In this document: positions 1 through 11,673 of the stretch, piece after piece | Numbering within the stretch: the stretch's first letter is position 1 | Layout of the letters: the number at the start of each line of letters is the position of its first letter | Origin: Prunella strophiata | Lineage: Eukaryota > Chordata > Aves > Passeriformes > Prunellidae | NCBI GenBank assembly: GCA_036583965.1 | Contig: JAZBQD010000034.1 | Span: 14,383,040 to 14,447,039, forward strand | DNA length: 64,000 nucleotides | Direction of reading: 5' to 3' | Translations under genes and position numbers: made by a program | The notes under the pieces: model-generated | What the model was told of the DNA's origin: nothing | The model's input: the letters and a program-made list of their open reading frames with translations, nothing else | Database searches by the model: none

Positions 1-28
1 TTCATTTTAAGTGAATATAACAAAGATA

Positions 29-270
29 GTAGATTTAGATTAAATATTAGGAAGAAATTCTTCCCTGTGAGGGTGTGAGGCCCTGGAGCAGGTTTCCTGG
101 GGCTGTGGCTGCCTCATCTCTGGAAGTGTCCAAGGCCAGGTTGGATGGGGCTCTGGAGCAACCTGGGATAGTGGAAGGTGTCTCTGCCTGTGGCAGGGGT
201 TAGAACAAAATGAAATTTAAGGTTCCTTCCAGCACAAAACATTCTGGGATTCTATGGTTCTGTGAAATAT
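29..270 (+). mobile_element. CR1 LINE, 3' end fragment
   Basis: The segment begins with the CR1 landmark TTAGATTAAATATTAGGAAGAAATTCTT. It runs through GAGGCCCTGGAGCAGGTTTCC, CTGGAAGTGTCCAAGGCCAGG and GGAAGGTGTCTCTGCC, and ends in GATTCTATGGTTCTGTG, the degenerate 8-bp repeat typical of CR1 3' ends. It is a 5'-truncated copy in plus orientation, somewhat diverged, within ATP10B intronic DNA. Avian CR1 copies are usually truncated like this and lack poly(A). Confidence 0.85.
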
Positions 271-1001
271 TCAGATTACTTATAAAAGAAAAACAGTGGT
301 CAACCAAGAGAAAGCTCAAATGAAAATAATTTCAGGATTTAACAGGATTTTTGATTATGCTAGAAGACTTATGTTACTGTCAAGGATGGTATAATAAGGA
401 TGGTAATAATAAGAACACACATTTGAATGAATGTATCATAATCAAAGAAAAGTAAAAGCAAGGCTAACAGCATAAAACCCCCACCACCCAACCCTAAAAT
501 GGACTAACAAATCCAGAAGAGGGAAGGCAGTAGAATAAATCCACACTGCTGGGAGAGACAAAATGAGACAAAGCTTTTCAGGCTAAGGGCTCAGAGTTTG
601 GAGTTGAACTGAGTCACACTTGATTTTACTTGAGTTCCCCAGTGTTCAGGGAGCAGCTTGGGGTTTGGACTGCATGAAGCAGTCCAGAAAGCAGACAGGA
701 TGAGAGGTTCTTGACTGCCATACGTGGTGATTTAGTCTTAACTGAAAAATACACAGAACTTTGATATTTGAGTAAGAAAATGCACTAAAAATGGGATGTG
801 AGAAATGTGAAAGATAATTATTGCTGTGCCACAGAATTTTAAAAGAACTGAAGCTCAGTTAATACAAACTCCTTCATTAGGAAAGCTGGAAATCAAATCT
901 GCTACTGGGCCTCTCTACCTTTTTCTAAAGCAAGCACTGTGCTTTAATTTTTACATAATTTTCTCTCTCGTTCTTTTTTTCATAAATGATACATATATTC
1001 C

Positions 1002-1015
1002 TTTTTTTTTTTTTT
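1002..1015. repeat. Poly(T) tract of 14
   Basis: Uninterrupted T run in AT-rich intronic DNA. Confidence 0.9.
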
Positions 1016-1485
1016 AACTATATACATATATCTAAGTACAAAAATGTAGAGAATATAATAAAAAATTGTTGGAGGAAATCTAAAACTTCAGGAATATAAG
1101 GGCATTTTGCATACCTTCTGACCCATCTGGCTGAGTATTTTTTGAATGTCTGTTGACAGAATTTTCACCTGTGCTGAATCTTGTTCAACTCTGTGAACTC
1201 AACAGGAAAACCAGTTCATATTTGGTTTTGCTAGAAGTATTTGTACAACAGGAGAACAGGAAGATAAAAATGTCACCTGCCACGTTCATTGAATAAAAAA
1301 GAAAACTATTAGGCTTCTAGATAGAAAGGGATACAGAATAATGTTTCTTGTCTCAAATTTTTCTCTTTTGATGACAAGAATTTTATGTCTGAAAATTCAA
1401 ATTAGTAAATATCATAAAAGGAAAAAAATAATAATCCTTTTTCTCAGTCTTTCACAGAGAGTTGTATTCAATATTCCTAAGCATA

Positions 1486-1815
1486 TCATAGAATCACAGA
1501 ATGGTTTGGGTTGGAAGGACCTTAAAGATCCTCTTGTTACAACCCCTGCCATGGACAGGGACACCTTCCACTAGACCAGGTTGATTCAGAGCCCAGTTTA
1601 ACCTGGCCTTAGACAATTCCAGGGATGGCCCAAAGCTTGTCTGGACAACCTATGCCAGGACTTCACCCCCTCAAAGGGAAGAATTTCCCCCTAAAATCCC
1701 ATCTAAACCTGCCCTCTGTCAGTTTGAAGCCATTCCCCCTTATCCTGTCCCTCCATGCTCTTGTAAATATTCTCTCTCCACCTTTCTTTGCATCCTAAAC
1801 TGAGGAACTAACCCC
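1486..1815 (-). mobile_element. CR1 LINE, 3' end fragment, minus strand
   Basis: ATCATAGAATCACAGAATGG, followed by TTGGGTTGGAAGGACC and ACAGGGACACCTTCCACTAG, is the reverse complement of the CR1 3' end. The copy continues towards its 5' side as TTTGAAGCCATTCCCCCTTA and TCTCTCTCCACCTTTCTTTG. It is a separate insertion from the plus-strand copy at the left edge. The inner border is gradual, so the right end is approximate. Confidence 0.85.
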
Positions 1816-2953
1816 AGCCCATAAGTATTTCCTCCCTGTTTAAAGAGTCACTTTATAGGCAGAATTACGTGTCAGGGGGTTTTACACAGTTCATAAATCA
1901 CAGGATTAAGCAAAGCTCAAAGAACAAGGAAGAAGTTGGCACACTAAAATTTACAGTGTGATACTACACACACTGGAGTTTTTCATCCAGCACACTGTTT
2001 ACACAAACACACCACAAGAACAGGGTGATACAGGAAGTTTTATCAGCTCTGACCTTCCTGAGCACTGGCTGCCACCACTGGCCAGAATTGTATTTGACTC
2101 TGTTAATGTTAAGTATAGACATTCCTAGGCATAGAGTTTATCTCAATAACAGCTCAAAGTCTAAAGAAAATCACCATGAACAGGCAATCTGGGCATAATT
2201 TAGCATGGGGGTATTTTCAGATATAAAGGAAGACTTCCACATAATAAGAACAACTGAGGTAAAAGTTTGCATTTTGTGTAATGGTAGAGCACCCTGTTCT
2301 CCTCTAAAAGAAAAAATAGATAGAAAACCTAACATGTAAATTAGAACTACATGACAAAAATGCAACATTTAAAAAAATGTTAAATAGCCAGATTACTGTT
2401 TTTCTGCTAAATTTCTACATATTAAAATTTCCAGTGTGTGTCAGGAACAAAACCTCTCCCAAATTATCACTGGAAAAGACCTGTGCTATGTGCTATAGCA
2501 GCCACAATATCAGAAAGCCCTTTATTGTCTTTGCAAAGTGATCTCCATTTGAACAACAAGCAAATAACATGAGTACAGCACCTGATCTCAAATGGCATTG
2601 GAAATGGTGTGCTTTTATTTAATGTCTGGTTGCTCCCTGGCACCTGTGTCCCACTCACCAGTAACCCCATAAGATCTTCTTAGTGGCACTGGGACTAATT
2701 GCTAAATAAATTAATGTAATTCCTGGAATTATCTGTGAGGTTTTATTTCCTGTCTGCTGGAGTGATACCAATGGAACAAAGTTTTCCTCCTAACATGCTA
2801 CCACTCCTTAAACTTGTTCTGGGTTATCTGAAAAACTTGAAAATGTAACAACAATCTCTAAGTCATATTTTCTAGTTTACTTCAGGTTTATCCAACATGA
2901 GCCACACAAATATAGCACTAAAGTGTAAAAAGGAAATGATACTGCCTATGGAA

Positions 2954-2985
2954 AAGAAATGGTGATTTTAAGAAATGGTGATTTT
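2954..2985. repeat. Perfect 16-bp tandem duplication
   Basis: AAGAAATGGTGATTTT occurs twice head to tail with no mismatch, consistent with a recent slippage duplication in the intron. Confidence 0.95.
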
Positions 2986-3188
2986 TTGGTGAATCACAAA
3001 CTGATGTCAAACATATAACTTAAAAAAAAAAAAAATTAATTTACCTTGAGTTCCTATTAAACTGCCAGCCTAGAGTGCCTTAGAGCAGCTCCCAGCTGAG
3101 CTCTCACACCTCCACCTGCCTATGCAGTGAGTGTGGTGTGTCAGGCACAGTGGAGACACAGAGTCTGTAAGGAAACCCACAGATGCTG

Positions 3189-3697
3189 TGGCAGGAGACA
3201 GAATCACAAGGTTGGAAGAGACCTTCAAGATCATAAAATCCAACCTGTTTCCTGACATCTCAACTAAACCATGGCACTGAGTGCCACATCCAGGCTTTTT
3301 TTAAACACATCCAGGGATGGTGACTCCACCACCTCCCTGGGCAGACCATACCAGTACTTTATCACTCTTTCCATTAAATTTTTTTTCCTAATAACCAACT
3401 TATATTTCCCTTGATGCAGCTTGACACTGTGACCTCTTGTTCTGTCAGTTGCTGCCTGGAGGAAGAGGCCAACCCCCACCTGACTACAACCACCCTTCAG
3501 GGAGTTGCAGAAATTGATAAGACCACCTCTGAGTGTCCTTTTCTCCAGGCTGAACACCCCCAGCTCCCTCAGCCTGTTCCTCACAGGGTTTGTGTTCCCA
3601 GCCCCTCTCCAGCCTCGTTGCCTCCTCTGGACACTCTCAAGCATCTCAATGTCCTTCCTAAACTGGGGGGCCCAGAGACCACGAGCTTTCTTCCAAT
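3189..3697 (-). mobile_element. CR1-family LINE fragment with reverse-transcriptase ORF C-terminus
   Basis: The 3' terminus (AATCACAAGGTTGGAAGAGA on the plus strand) is followed inward by a minus-strand open frame. It encodes a typical CR1 ORF2 tail: MLESVQRRQRGW, NRLRELGVFSLEKRTLRGG, then LKGGCSQVGVGLF, DRTRGHSVKLHQGKY, NLMERVIKYWYGLPREVVES and PSLDVFKKSLDVAL. The catalytic part of the reverse transcriptase is absent, so this is a dead 5'-truncated copy. The frame is largely open, which suggests a fairly young insertion. It ends about 105 bases past the ATP10B exon A donor, in the intron and in the same orientation as the gene. Confidence 0.85.
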
Positions 3698-3801
3698 AGC
3701 CATGCAGAAATAAATCCCTTGGGGCAGTGGCTTTGCTGTGGCACAGTGGGCACAGCTGGAGAGCAGTGTGCCCATCTGTGGGCTGCATTCCCCAGACTGA
3801 C

Positions 3802-4006
3802 CTGGCTGCTGAAGCCCATCACCACGCGGCGCTGCTTGAGGTTGGTCTCCCCGTCGAGGTTGGCGGTCTCCAGGTGGCAGATCCCGTTCTGGTCAGAGGA
3901 GTAGAGCAGCAGGATGTCTGCTGGCACGATCTCGTTACACTGCAGCTGCACAAAGTCCCCCACTCTGACATCTTTCCAGCACTTCTCCACGTAAGCATGT
4001 TCCTCC
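3802..4006 (-). CDS. ATP10B: ATP10B actuator-domain exon carrying DGET
   Basis: This 205-nt exon encodes one split residue plus 68 codons, starting [18 protein letters not shown] and ending VVMGFSSQ. It holds the first part of the actuator (A) domain of a P4-ATPase: [12 protein letters not shown], then GICHLET, then LDGETNLK, with the dephosphorylation motif DGET at exon residues 51-54 (bases 3844-3855). The acceptor is CAACAG before base 4006 and the donor is CAG|GTCAGT after 3802. The exon starts with the third base of a codon and ends on a codon border. [11 protein letters not shown] and [13 protein letters not shown] are closer to vertebrate ATP10B than to ATP10A (RFWKEIHVGDF) or ATP10D. 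No damage is visible. It is markedly GC- and CpG-richer than the flanking intron. The first G completes AG from exon B (Arg) or AA from exon D (Lys), so both upstream exons can join it in frame. Confidence 0.93.
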
Positions 4007-4530
4007 CTGTTGCAGTAAAAGTGTATGGTGGGTGATGAGTGACGTAAGGAAGGCAGGAGTGCTGGGTTTTGGGGCTTCAGAAAGAGAAAACAGGGCATGG
4101 GGGCACACTGACCTTTTTTAAAAGGACACAGCACAGAAGCTAGAAATTAATGATTCAGACACATCCACAGCACCACTTCACCATGTCACATTCAAACTAA
4201 ATCTTTACATGGAATAAAACAATTACAGCAGTTCTCTTTCATTCTAGCACTAGTCCTATAATCTGCACAACAAAATATAGCAGGCAGTTCAGACTAACAG
4301 AGGTATTTTTGAATATCTTATTGAAGAAACTCAGATTATTATTTTGACTGTGACTGTATCCTAGATACTTTCCAACATCAGCATATAGATCCTGAAATAA
4401 GCAAAGTGATGCCTCAGCCTCACTTGCTTCAGGTCTTTCCAAGTTTGTAACTCTCAAGAGGTAGTTGTAAATCTTGAGCTTAGTGCATGGGAACAACTTC
4501 AAAAGGTGGAAGAGCTGACAAATGGTCCCT

Positions 4531-4564
4531 TACTATTAAGCAAAAAAATACTATTAAGCAAAAA
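4531..4564. repeat. Tandem duplication TACTATTAAGCAAAAA
   Basis: Two adjacent copies, differing only in the length of the trailing A run. Confidence 0.95.
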
Positions 4565-7500
4565 CCCACCGCCCAAGTTTAATGGAAAAGTTGAAGTGAG
4601 AAACAAAGAGCTTATAAATTAACAAAACAAAAAAACCCCAAACAAACAAAAAGAATTTAAAAAGTAAAAGAAAAAGAGCCTATATGGGGTTCAAGGAAAA
4701 TAAATTACTATTTCATCAACTAACTAAGTTCAGCAAATAGCAGACATTTTTTAACATGGGATTTTCAGTAATTAATCCTTCAACTGCTCTTAGCCATCTA
4801 AGCAGACCAGAAATTACACAATAAGCTTTAAAATTAGTTAATGGGGAAAATGCACTGCAACAATGGCTTGGTTCCTCTAACTCCTTGAGAGGAAATTATT
4901 TTTTCAGGATGAATAACTGAATCATCTTATGCCTTGCTCTGTGAGAGGGAAAATGCTCATGATACTTTAGCAGACAGACAATAAAAGCCCTTCTGTAATG
5001 ACTCATACATTTTTGGTTGTTTTTAATCATCCTCATCTATTGGATGGAGAATACTATCTTTCACTGAAGTATTTTTGTCATGAGAAGGGGAGCAATGATA
5101 GAAGAGATGTTTTAGAAAAAATAAGTGATAGAAAAGTGTTTTGCTCCAGTTCAAAGCCCACATCCAAGCACTGCCTCACTGCCAGGCCAAGGGCTGCTTC
5201 CTGATAACCTACTTTCCTGGCTTTCTGCAGAGCAGAGCCAGCCACAATGCTGCCAGGCAAACCCTCACACTTGGCTTGTGCCCTTATCCACAAAACAACA
5301 ACTAGCAGTTACCTGTACAGGTTATGCAAGAAGTTAAATTCTGCCCATTTCCCAGTGGTACTGACTTTTTATTAAAAAACCAGAACCCCCCAACCTAATT
5401 ATTTGAATCCTTTTTCTGCTGCTTTTGAAGCACTTACTGAACGATGGGGTTGTAGCAATATTTTTTCATCTTACATTAATTTTTATTTAGTGAAATTTTC
5501 ATTCTTCTCATTTTGTCTGATTCTACTTACCTGCATGTCCTTTTTCTTTTGCACAACAACAGACACAAAAGACCACATGGAAGAACTGAGGCTTTGTTGT
5601 AAGTTAATTAGATGCTGCTATGCATTTTTTAAAAAATCTAGCTAAATTTCTATTTGAAAAGTACTTTAGCAAGTGTATGCTGAGTATTTAATCCTCTACA
5701 AAGCAGATACTAAGTTAATATAACAAATCAACTCTGTAAGTACCAATCTTTCCATGCCAAACACCTTCTGAATAAGACTTCGTAATTTCTTTGTTTAAAA
5801 CATGAAAGAAAGAGCACAAGATCAGTTTAGAGGAAGTAGATGTCTTGTCTTGCCATCCTAGACATTTGAATGCCATTTATGGTTTGCATATAATGTTTAC
5901 TGTGGCTTCTCCAGGGCAATCCTACCTCTCTGTACGTCAACTCTTGTGCAATTCAGGAGTTTACAGAGCATATTTATGATTATGTCCACTCATAAAATGC
6001 CACAGAAGGACCTTGTCCAGCTGGCTGTGTTCCACATCAGCCAAAAGAAACCAGATTAGCCCAAATAATCCACAGAAATAACAGATTTGTAATTTGTTTT
6101 TCAGTAACTACCTATGAAACCTACATGGCATGTAAAGCTTCAGGGTTCTACCCAGTCACTAATTACAGAGGAGACAGTGAGTCAGAAAAGCCAAATCAGC
6201 TCTTTCAGATCAGAGGAAAAGCCTTACTAGGCACAGGGACTCCAGTTCAGGGACTGCTAGAATCCCAAACCTGCATTCAGGTGAACTGTCACTCTATCCC
6301 AAGGAGAACTCAAAGAATACACATTTTCTGCTCCTGAAGAAAACTCTTCATCTGGACCTGTAAGATTAAAATTTTGATTATAAGATTAATAATTAAAAAT
6401 ACTAAAAATAGTACAAAGCTTTTCTACAACTTTGTAGGGAATTGCCAGTGGATGAAAGGAAGAAAAGTACTTCACGATGAAACTGGTGCACCCCACGGCA
6501 GCACTGTCCTAGTTGTCTAACAAGATTTTTCAGATGAAGCAGTTTCCTTTCAGCAATCCCTGTAACTGGGAACACTGCCCATTTTCTGCTCACTGATGAA
6601 AGTTAATAGCACAAGCTCTGGTTGCTAAATAAACAGGAGAACTTAATAAACCCAAGATGGTCTGACAAGAAATACACAAATCACAAAAAGGGCAAATGTA
6701 TTGAAGCAATAAAACAAAAATCACCAGAAGTGGGGATTTTCAATAGGTGGGAATCTGGATACCTGATTCTTACAGCATGTGGTATCAGGGCTGTGGCACA
6801 CTGAAGACAAGATGTAAGATAAAAGTTCCTCAGTCCCTTGTCTCTTTTACCAGGCAATTTATCAAAAGAACATTCAAAAAGTGTTCCCTTGCTCATAGAT
6901 ATCATGATGATGCCCATCAGAGGATACTGCCAATGAAAAGAGGCCTTGAACAGTCAAAATGATGTCTGCCAGAACTGCTATTGAACACATCAAATCTGAA
7001 CAGAAGGCCTGAATTTAACCGATTTTATGAAGTAATTTCTGGGAAAAAAAGGGGCATAAAAAAGTCCTGCTGCAGTTGGAGATCATGGGGGAACTTGAAT
7101 AAATTATTGACTTTGTGTCAACAATTTGATTTCACTTTCTTGGATTCAATGAAGATAAATTTCAAAGAAAACTGGATCAAAATGCATGGTGAATGGAAGG
7201 AAATAAAAATTATTGTTCTGCTATAAAGAAAAGATTAAATAAAAGTAATTTTTCACATACACTCCACAGCATGTGTGTCTCCTATATTGTCTTGGAGAAA
7301 GATCTTCAGAAATCTTTGTCATCTACAAACATTTTATCAGACAATTAGTCCAGTGAATCTTATTCCCTAAGAATTACTGCAAGCTCCATCTTGAGATCCT
7401 TTGCAGTTCAAAACAGAGATATTGTTTGCTCTGCACTATACCCCCCCAAATTGTCACCAGGTCATAGCACATAGAAAAATATATCAGTGTTGTCAATAGA

Positions 7501-10500
7501 GAAACCTACATATTTATTTTTTGTTGTTTGTAAATTTGTTAGAATGTTGTATTTGAAAATGGCCTCCTTCAAGCATCACCTATTTTATAAAAAGCACCAA
7601 TATTCTGGGATCCTGGTTCTACATGGGCACAGGTTGAATCACACAGCTGCTTACCCTTCACAGGCTATTTTTGCAAATAAAAATCTCACCCAGTTTTATG
7701 CTATCAAAGATTATATCAGCTTTTATATGCAAACCCCTCACAAAATATTTTCAAAGATCACTTCATGTCCATCACCTCCCCCTTAGGAACTACCTGCCAC
7801 AAAACAAAAAAGCTGACAACAAAGGAGCAGATTTAGGAGTCAAGGAAGGCATTAGGAACTGATTCTGGAAGCTGTCCATAGGTCAGAGCAGAGCACAATT
7901 GGCTGATGATGTTCCTGAGCTGCAGATACTGTGTGAGCTTGGGAAGGTGCCAGGGTGTGAGTGTGGGTTTGTCACTGCTCCTGCCACCATCCCATCCCAC
8001 CCCAGAGGGGTTTTTGTGCCAGCACATCAGCCCAGCACCACCAACAATGTCATTTACAGAGGCCAGTCCTGTACCCAGCCCCTGCCTTTCCCCACAGCAG
8101 CAAACTCTCAGGATTTGAACACTATGTTAAGACAGCAAAAAGCACCTTTTAAAAATCACTGGAACAGAATTTTTCTAAAGTCTAATAAAGTACATAGACT
8201 TGTATCATACTGGCATTCCAAATTCCTCAATGCTAATAACAGATCCTATCTTATGTGCTTAAACTGCTTATAGCATCATAGCAAATAACTTATTTTCTCA
8301 ATGATACAAACCTATGCTCAACTTCTGTAACCAGTTGAAACTTACATAAACTTTAAGTAAGTACCAGAACTTCATAAATGTGTTATTTGTTCATATAAAT
8401 GGTTCTGGACTTATTTTAACTCACCTTTGAAGAAATAAAATAAAACAGACTGTAAACAGCATGTTGCTTTAGACTTCACTAGGTTAATTTTGTAAATTGT
8501 AGATTTTTGTATTTAGGAAAATATGTGGTTTTTTACTGCTTTGAATAAAATACTATTGTTACAATTCTTCCTGGCACCAGCTGGAAGGAACAGATAATTT
8601 CAAGGTCACTCAATTGATGTCTCCTAATCATTAGCATTAGTTTCTATGGAAGTCTATTAACTTGTAAAGTTTCTGGAAAGCACAGCCTACATCAGCTTTT
8701 TTGATAGTCATATCCTCATATAACCATGTGGCTCAGGAGGTCACATGGTAGAAACCTGCCACTCTGCAGGTTTTAATGGTATTTTAAAATTTCAGACAGT
8801 TAGGTTGAATCTTAATGCCATGAGGCCATGATTTTGCAGGTCTCTGAGCCAAAGCCAGAGATTCTTATTTATTTGGTCTTAATGTTCAGTCATTAGCTCC
8901 TGCTGCTAAGCCATTGCACCTTTTCTGTGAAGCAGCTTTAATTGCCTTGGCAGGTAATAGATCTTGAAGAAAGCTCTGATCAAGCAGTACACAAAGCAGT
9001 GGTAGCTCTAGTAATGCATTTTATGGATTTTCTTCCACAGAGACCAAGGATCTTCACTGTAGCAACACACCCTGACTGACAACAATTACAGCTCACTGCT
9101 CTTCCATTGTCAGGTGCTGCTGCCTGGACCAGCTGAGAGCTGGTTTGCATTTAGTCAGTTCAGCATGTCCCATAATTCTTCACAATGCAATCATCATATC
9201 CCACATAAGGTGTTTTAATTTCTTCATGATTTTGGCAGCACTGGTTTCAAGCATTGTCATGGTGACATAACACACCTGAGTGCTCTGTTGGTTAAGGACA
9301 TTTTCTCAGCTCAATGCAAGGTTGAAGAATGCCTCAAGCAGAAGGCACTGTTTGTGCCTTTGGTCAAACTCACTGCTAATTCAGGTATCCACAGCTAAAC
9401 TAGGTACAAAATCTCCACAGTACATGAAGAGCAGAGAAAAATGATAGGGATGAGAGAGCAGGGGATGCCCATTGCCAGAGAACAACACACTCATATTTAA
9501 CATTAGGCAGGGGGGTAGAAGCTTGCAACTAATCCAAGTACATGCTTTGTGGCTGTCACAGGAGTTCACCTACTGAAGGTCTTCATCATGCTGGTGAGAT
9601 GCACTGTCCAGAAAAGGTACCACTGAAGCCTTGATGCTGCTATGCCCAAGACAATTGATTGCAATTTTGCCTGTGGTGAGGTTTCAAGTGGGACACAGGC
9701 TTTAGACCTTTTTTTCTGTGTATAAAATGAACCCACTAAAGCCTCCAGCAGGCTCCTAGTCTTTAAAGTTATGCTTTGTCAGAAAACAAAAACAATAAAG
9801 CAGAAAGGCTCTTTAACAAGTGAAAACTCAGTGCTGCTGACCAACACTTTAATTTGAAGTGTTGGCAAGAAATCTTTTTGCTCACTGTGCCCTTGTCAGA
9901 ATGGGATTTTCCTCTCATCCTGCTTTCTACTTTACAAACTTTCAGGTTCACCTTGGGTTGAGTGACTTGCAGATGACATTTCCGAATCCAGAGAAAAACT
10001 GTTTTTCTTTAAACTCTGAGTTTTTACAGTAAGTAAGTTCCTGTTTCCCAGCATGTCCCCTACCCTTTTCTTTGCCTTTTTCCAGATGCCCCCTACCTCT
10101 GTTGGTCACTGCATCCCTGGCCAGTCCCAGGCACTATCCCAGACAGGGGGAGCATCCACAGGAGGTAAGATCTCTCCTCTGTTCAGAAATCCAGCTGAAC
10201 AGAGCAGATGAAGGAAGTTCAAACAGAAGGGCAGCCTTTGTCTTTGCTGCCCAGCTTCCCATAAAGTGCCCTGTGTGTATGGTCACCTGAAGGCAAGCAA
10301 ATCTCCATTGCAGTCAGAGAGAAAATTGAAGCACAGAATTACAATACTTCAGTCGACTGAAAAAATTTAATTCTCTTTCAAAACAGTGCGTCCAGATTAA
10401 GCCACTTTCAGCTTTTCAGCTGCTGGCAGTTCTCATTTCATGCAACACAGTTATGAGCACTTTGTTTTTTCCTTCTTTCTATACCTCTGCTCCAGGGCTA

Positions 10501-10621
10501 ACCCAGAGTTAGTGCTGATGCAAAAATCTTTAAATGTTCTAAAACTTTACACTAAGTAGACAAAGAGTCAGAGTCAAGGCCAGCCTAAAGTTTTTATGCT
10601 ACAGACATCAGTGCACTTAGA

Positions 10622-10639
10622 GAGGAGGAGGAGGAGGAG
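10622..10639. repeat. (GAG)6 trinucleotide tract
   Basis: Six GAG units in the intron, not part of any recognised coding frame. Confidence 0.9.
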
Positions 10640-11336
10640 ATTGATGCTTGTAGGAACTATCTGAAAACCACAGAGTCTGAAAGAATTAGAGAGGAATTTT
10701 ATGTGGAAAGAGTAATCAGGCTACCTCATTTAGGATGCCTGTTGGCTTACCTACTTCTCCAAAAGGCCCACAGGATGATTCAAGGCATATAAAAACAAGG
10801 TTTCTCTGAGTCACTGTCTCAGATATCTGAATTTAGGTTCTTACAATTAAGAAATATGAGTAGCTTAAATAATATTAATGTTTTTCTGGCTGCTGCTGTG
10901 CCATACTGAACTGTGCATAGCCCTTGCATTTGTATCTTAGTGTCTACTAAAATACTGAGGAAAAACAGGTTTAATCTTCCAAAAACTGTGAAATTGATGC
11001 AAAAACCCACGTGGATGCTACAGACTATTTTCAGAATTTAATATAACTCTTAGGCTATATCATAGCCAAGCTATATAATAATTACATATCAATTAGTTCC
11101 TTGAACATGACAGAACTTCAAGAAAATTGAACATATATAATAGCTTTTAGCAACTATTGCATTGAAATTCCCTTTCAGGTTTGTGTATCCACATTCAGTG
11201 CTGGCCCCTGTTCGTAAGTTAAATGACAAACTGAAGAGAGTTTAGAGAAAAATAACCATGGGAGGTTTGGAGGGACTGACTGACAAGAAAGATGAAGAGA
11301 GCAATCTGTGCCAGTCTTGACTAAAAGGTCTCTGGA

Positions 11337-11673
11337 TGTTGCATATAGGTACAGCCTTATAAAATAAGGGCCTTGTTAACCTTGTAAAATCATAGCTCAG
11401 GCCTGCTACTTGGGCTAAATATTAAAGGACTGTGGGAAAGAGACTCAGCTGAAACAGGTGTAGGAAAACAAGTTATATAAATGATATAACCATTGTGTGT
11501 TCACATCATGGTGGATGGTGGTTGGTTTAATTATATTTGTTATGCTTTAAAACTCTGTAACTGATAATGGGCTAACTGCTTAAAAAGGTCTGGTTTTTGC
11601 AATAAAGCAGCTCTCTGCACCTGCCTGGGGACTCTGCATTGCTACAGACCCTTATCCACATCTGGGTGCAACA
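11337..11673 (+). mobile_element. Probable solo LTR of an endogenous retrovirus
   Basis: The block is bounded by perfect 7-bp inverted ends, TGTTGCA at 11337 and TGCAACA at 11667, and is 337 bp long. Inside are a TATA-like AGTTATATAAATG near 11471, AATAAA at 11601-11606 and a downstream U5-like stretch CTCTGCACCTGCCTGGGGAC. This order (TATA, poly(A) signal, short U5, TG...CA ends) fits a plus-strand LTR without internal coding sequence. No matching target-site duplication is visible beside the ends, so the borders or the assignment could be off. It lies in the long ATP10B intron. Confidence 0.5.

Noticed and set aside
1..3800. Next ATP10B exon after the DGET exon
   Set aside because: The minus strand left of 3802 was read for the expected CEKPNN and YAGHETK motifs and neither occurs; the exon must lie beyond the window.
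3658..4134. 158-codon minus-strand frame taken as a complete protein
   Set aside because: Only the part 3802-4006 is exon; the ends are intron, shown by the CAACAG acceptor and CAG|GTCAGT donor.
11160..11336. Old CR1 fragment beside the solo LTR
   Set aside because: AGAGAGTTTAGAGAAAAATA and following bases vaguely recall CR1 ORF2 coding sequence, but the match is too weak to call.
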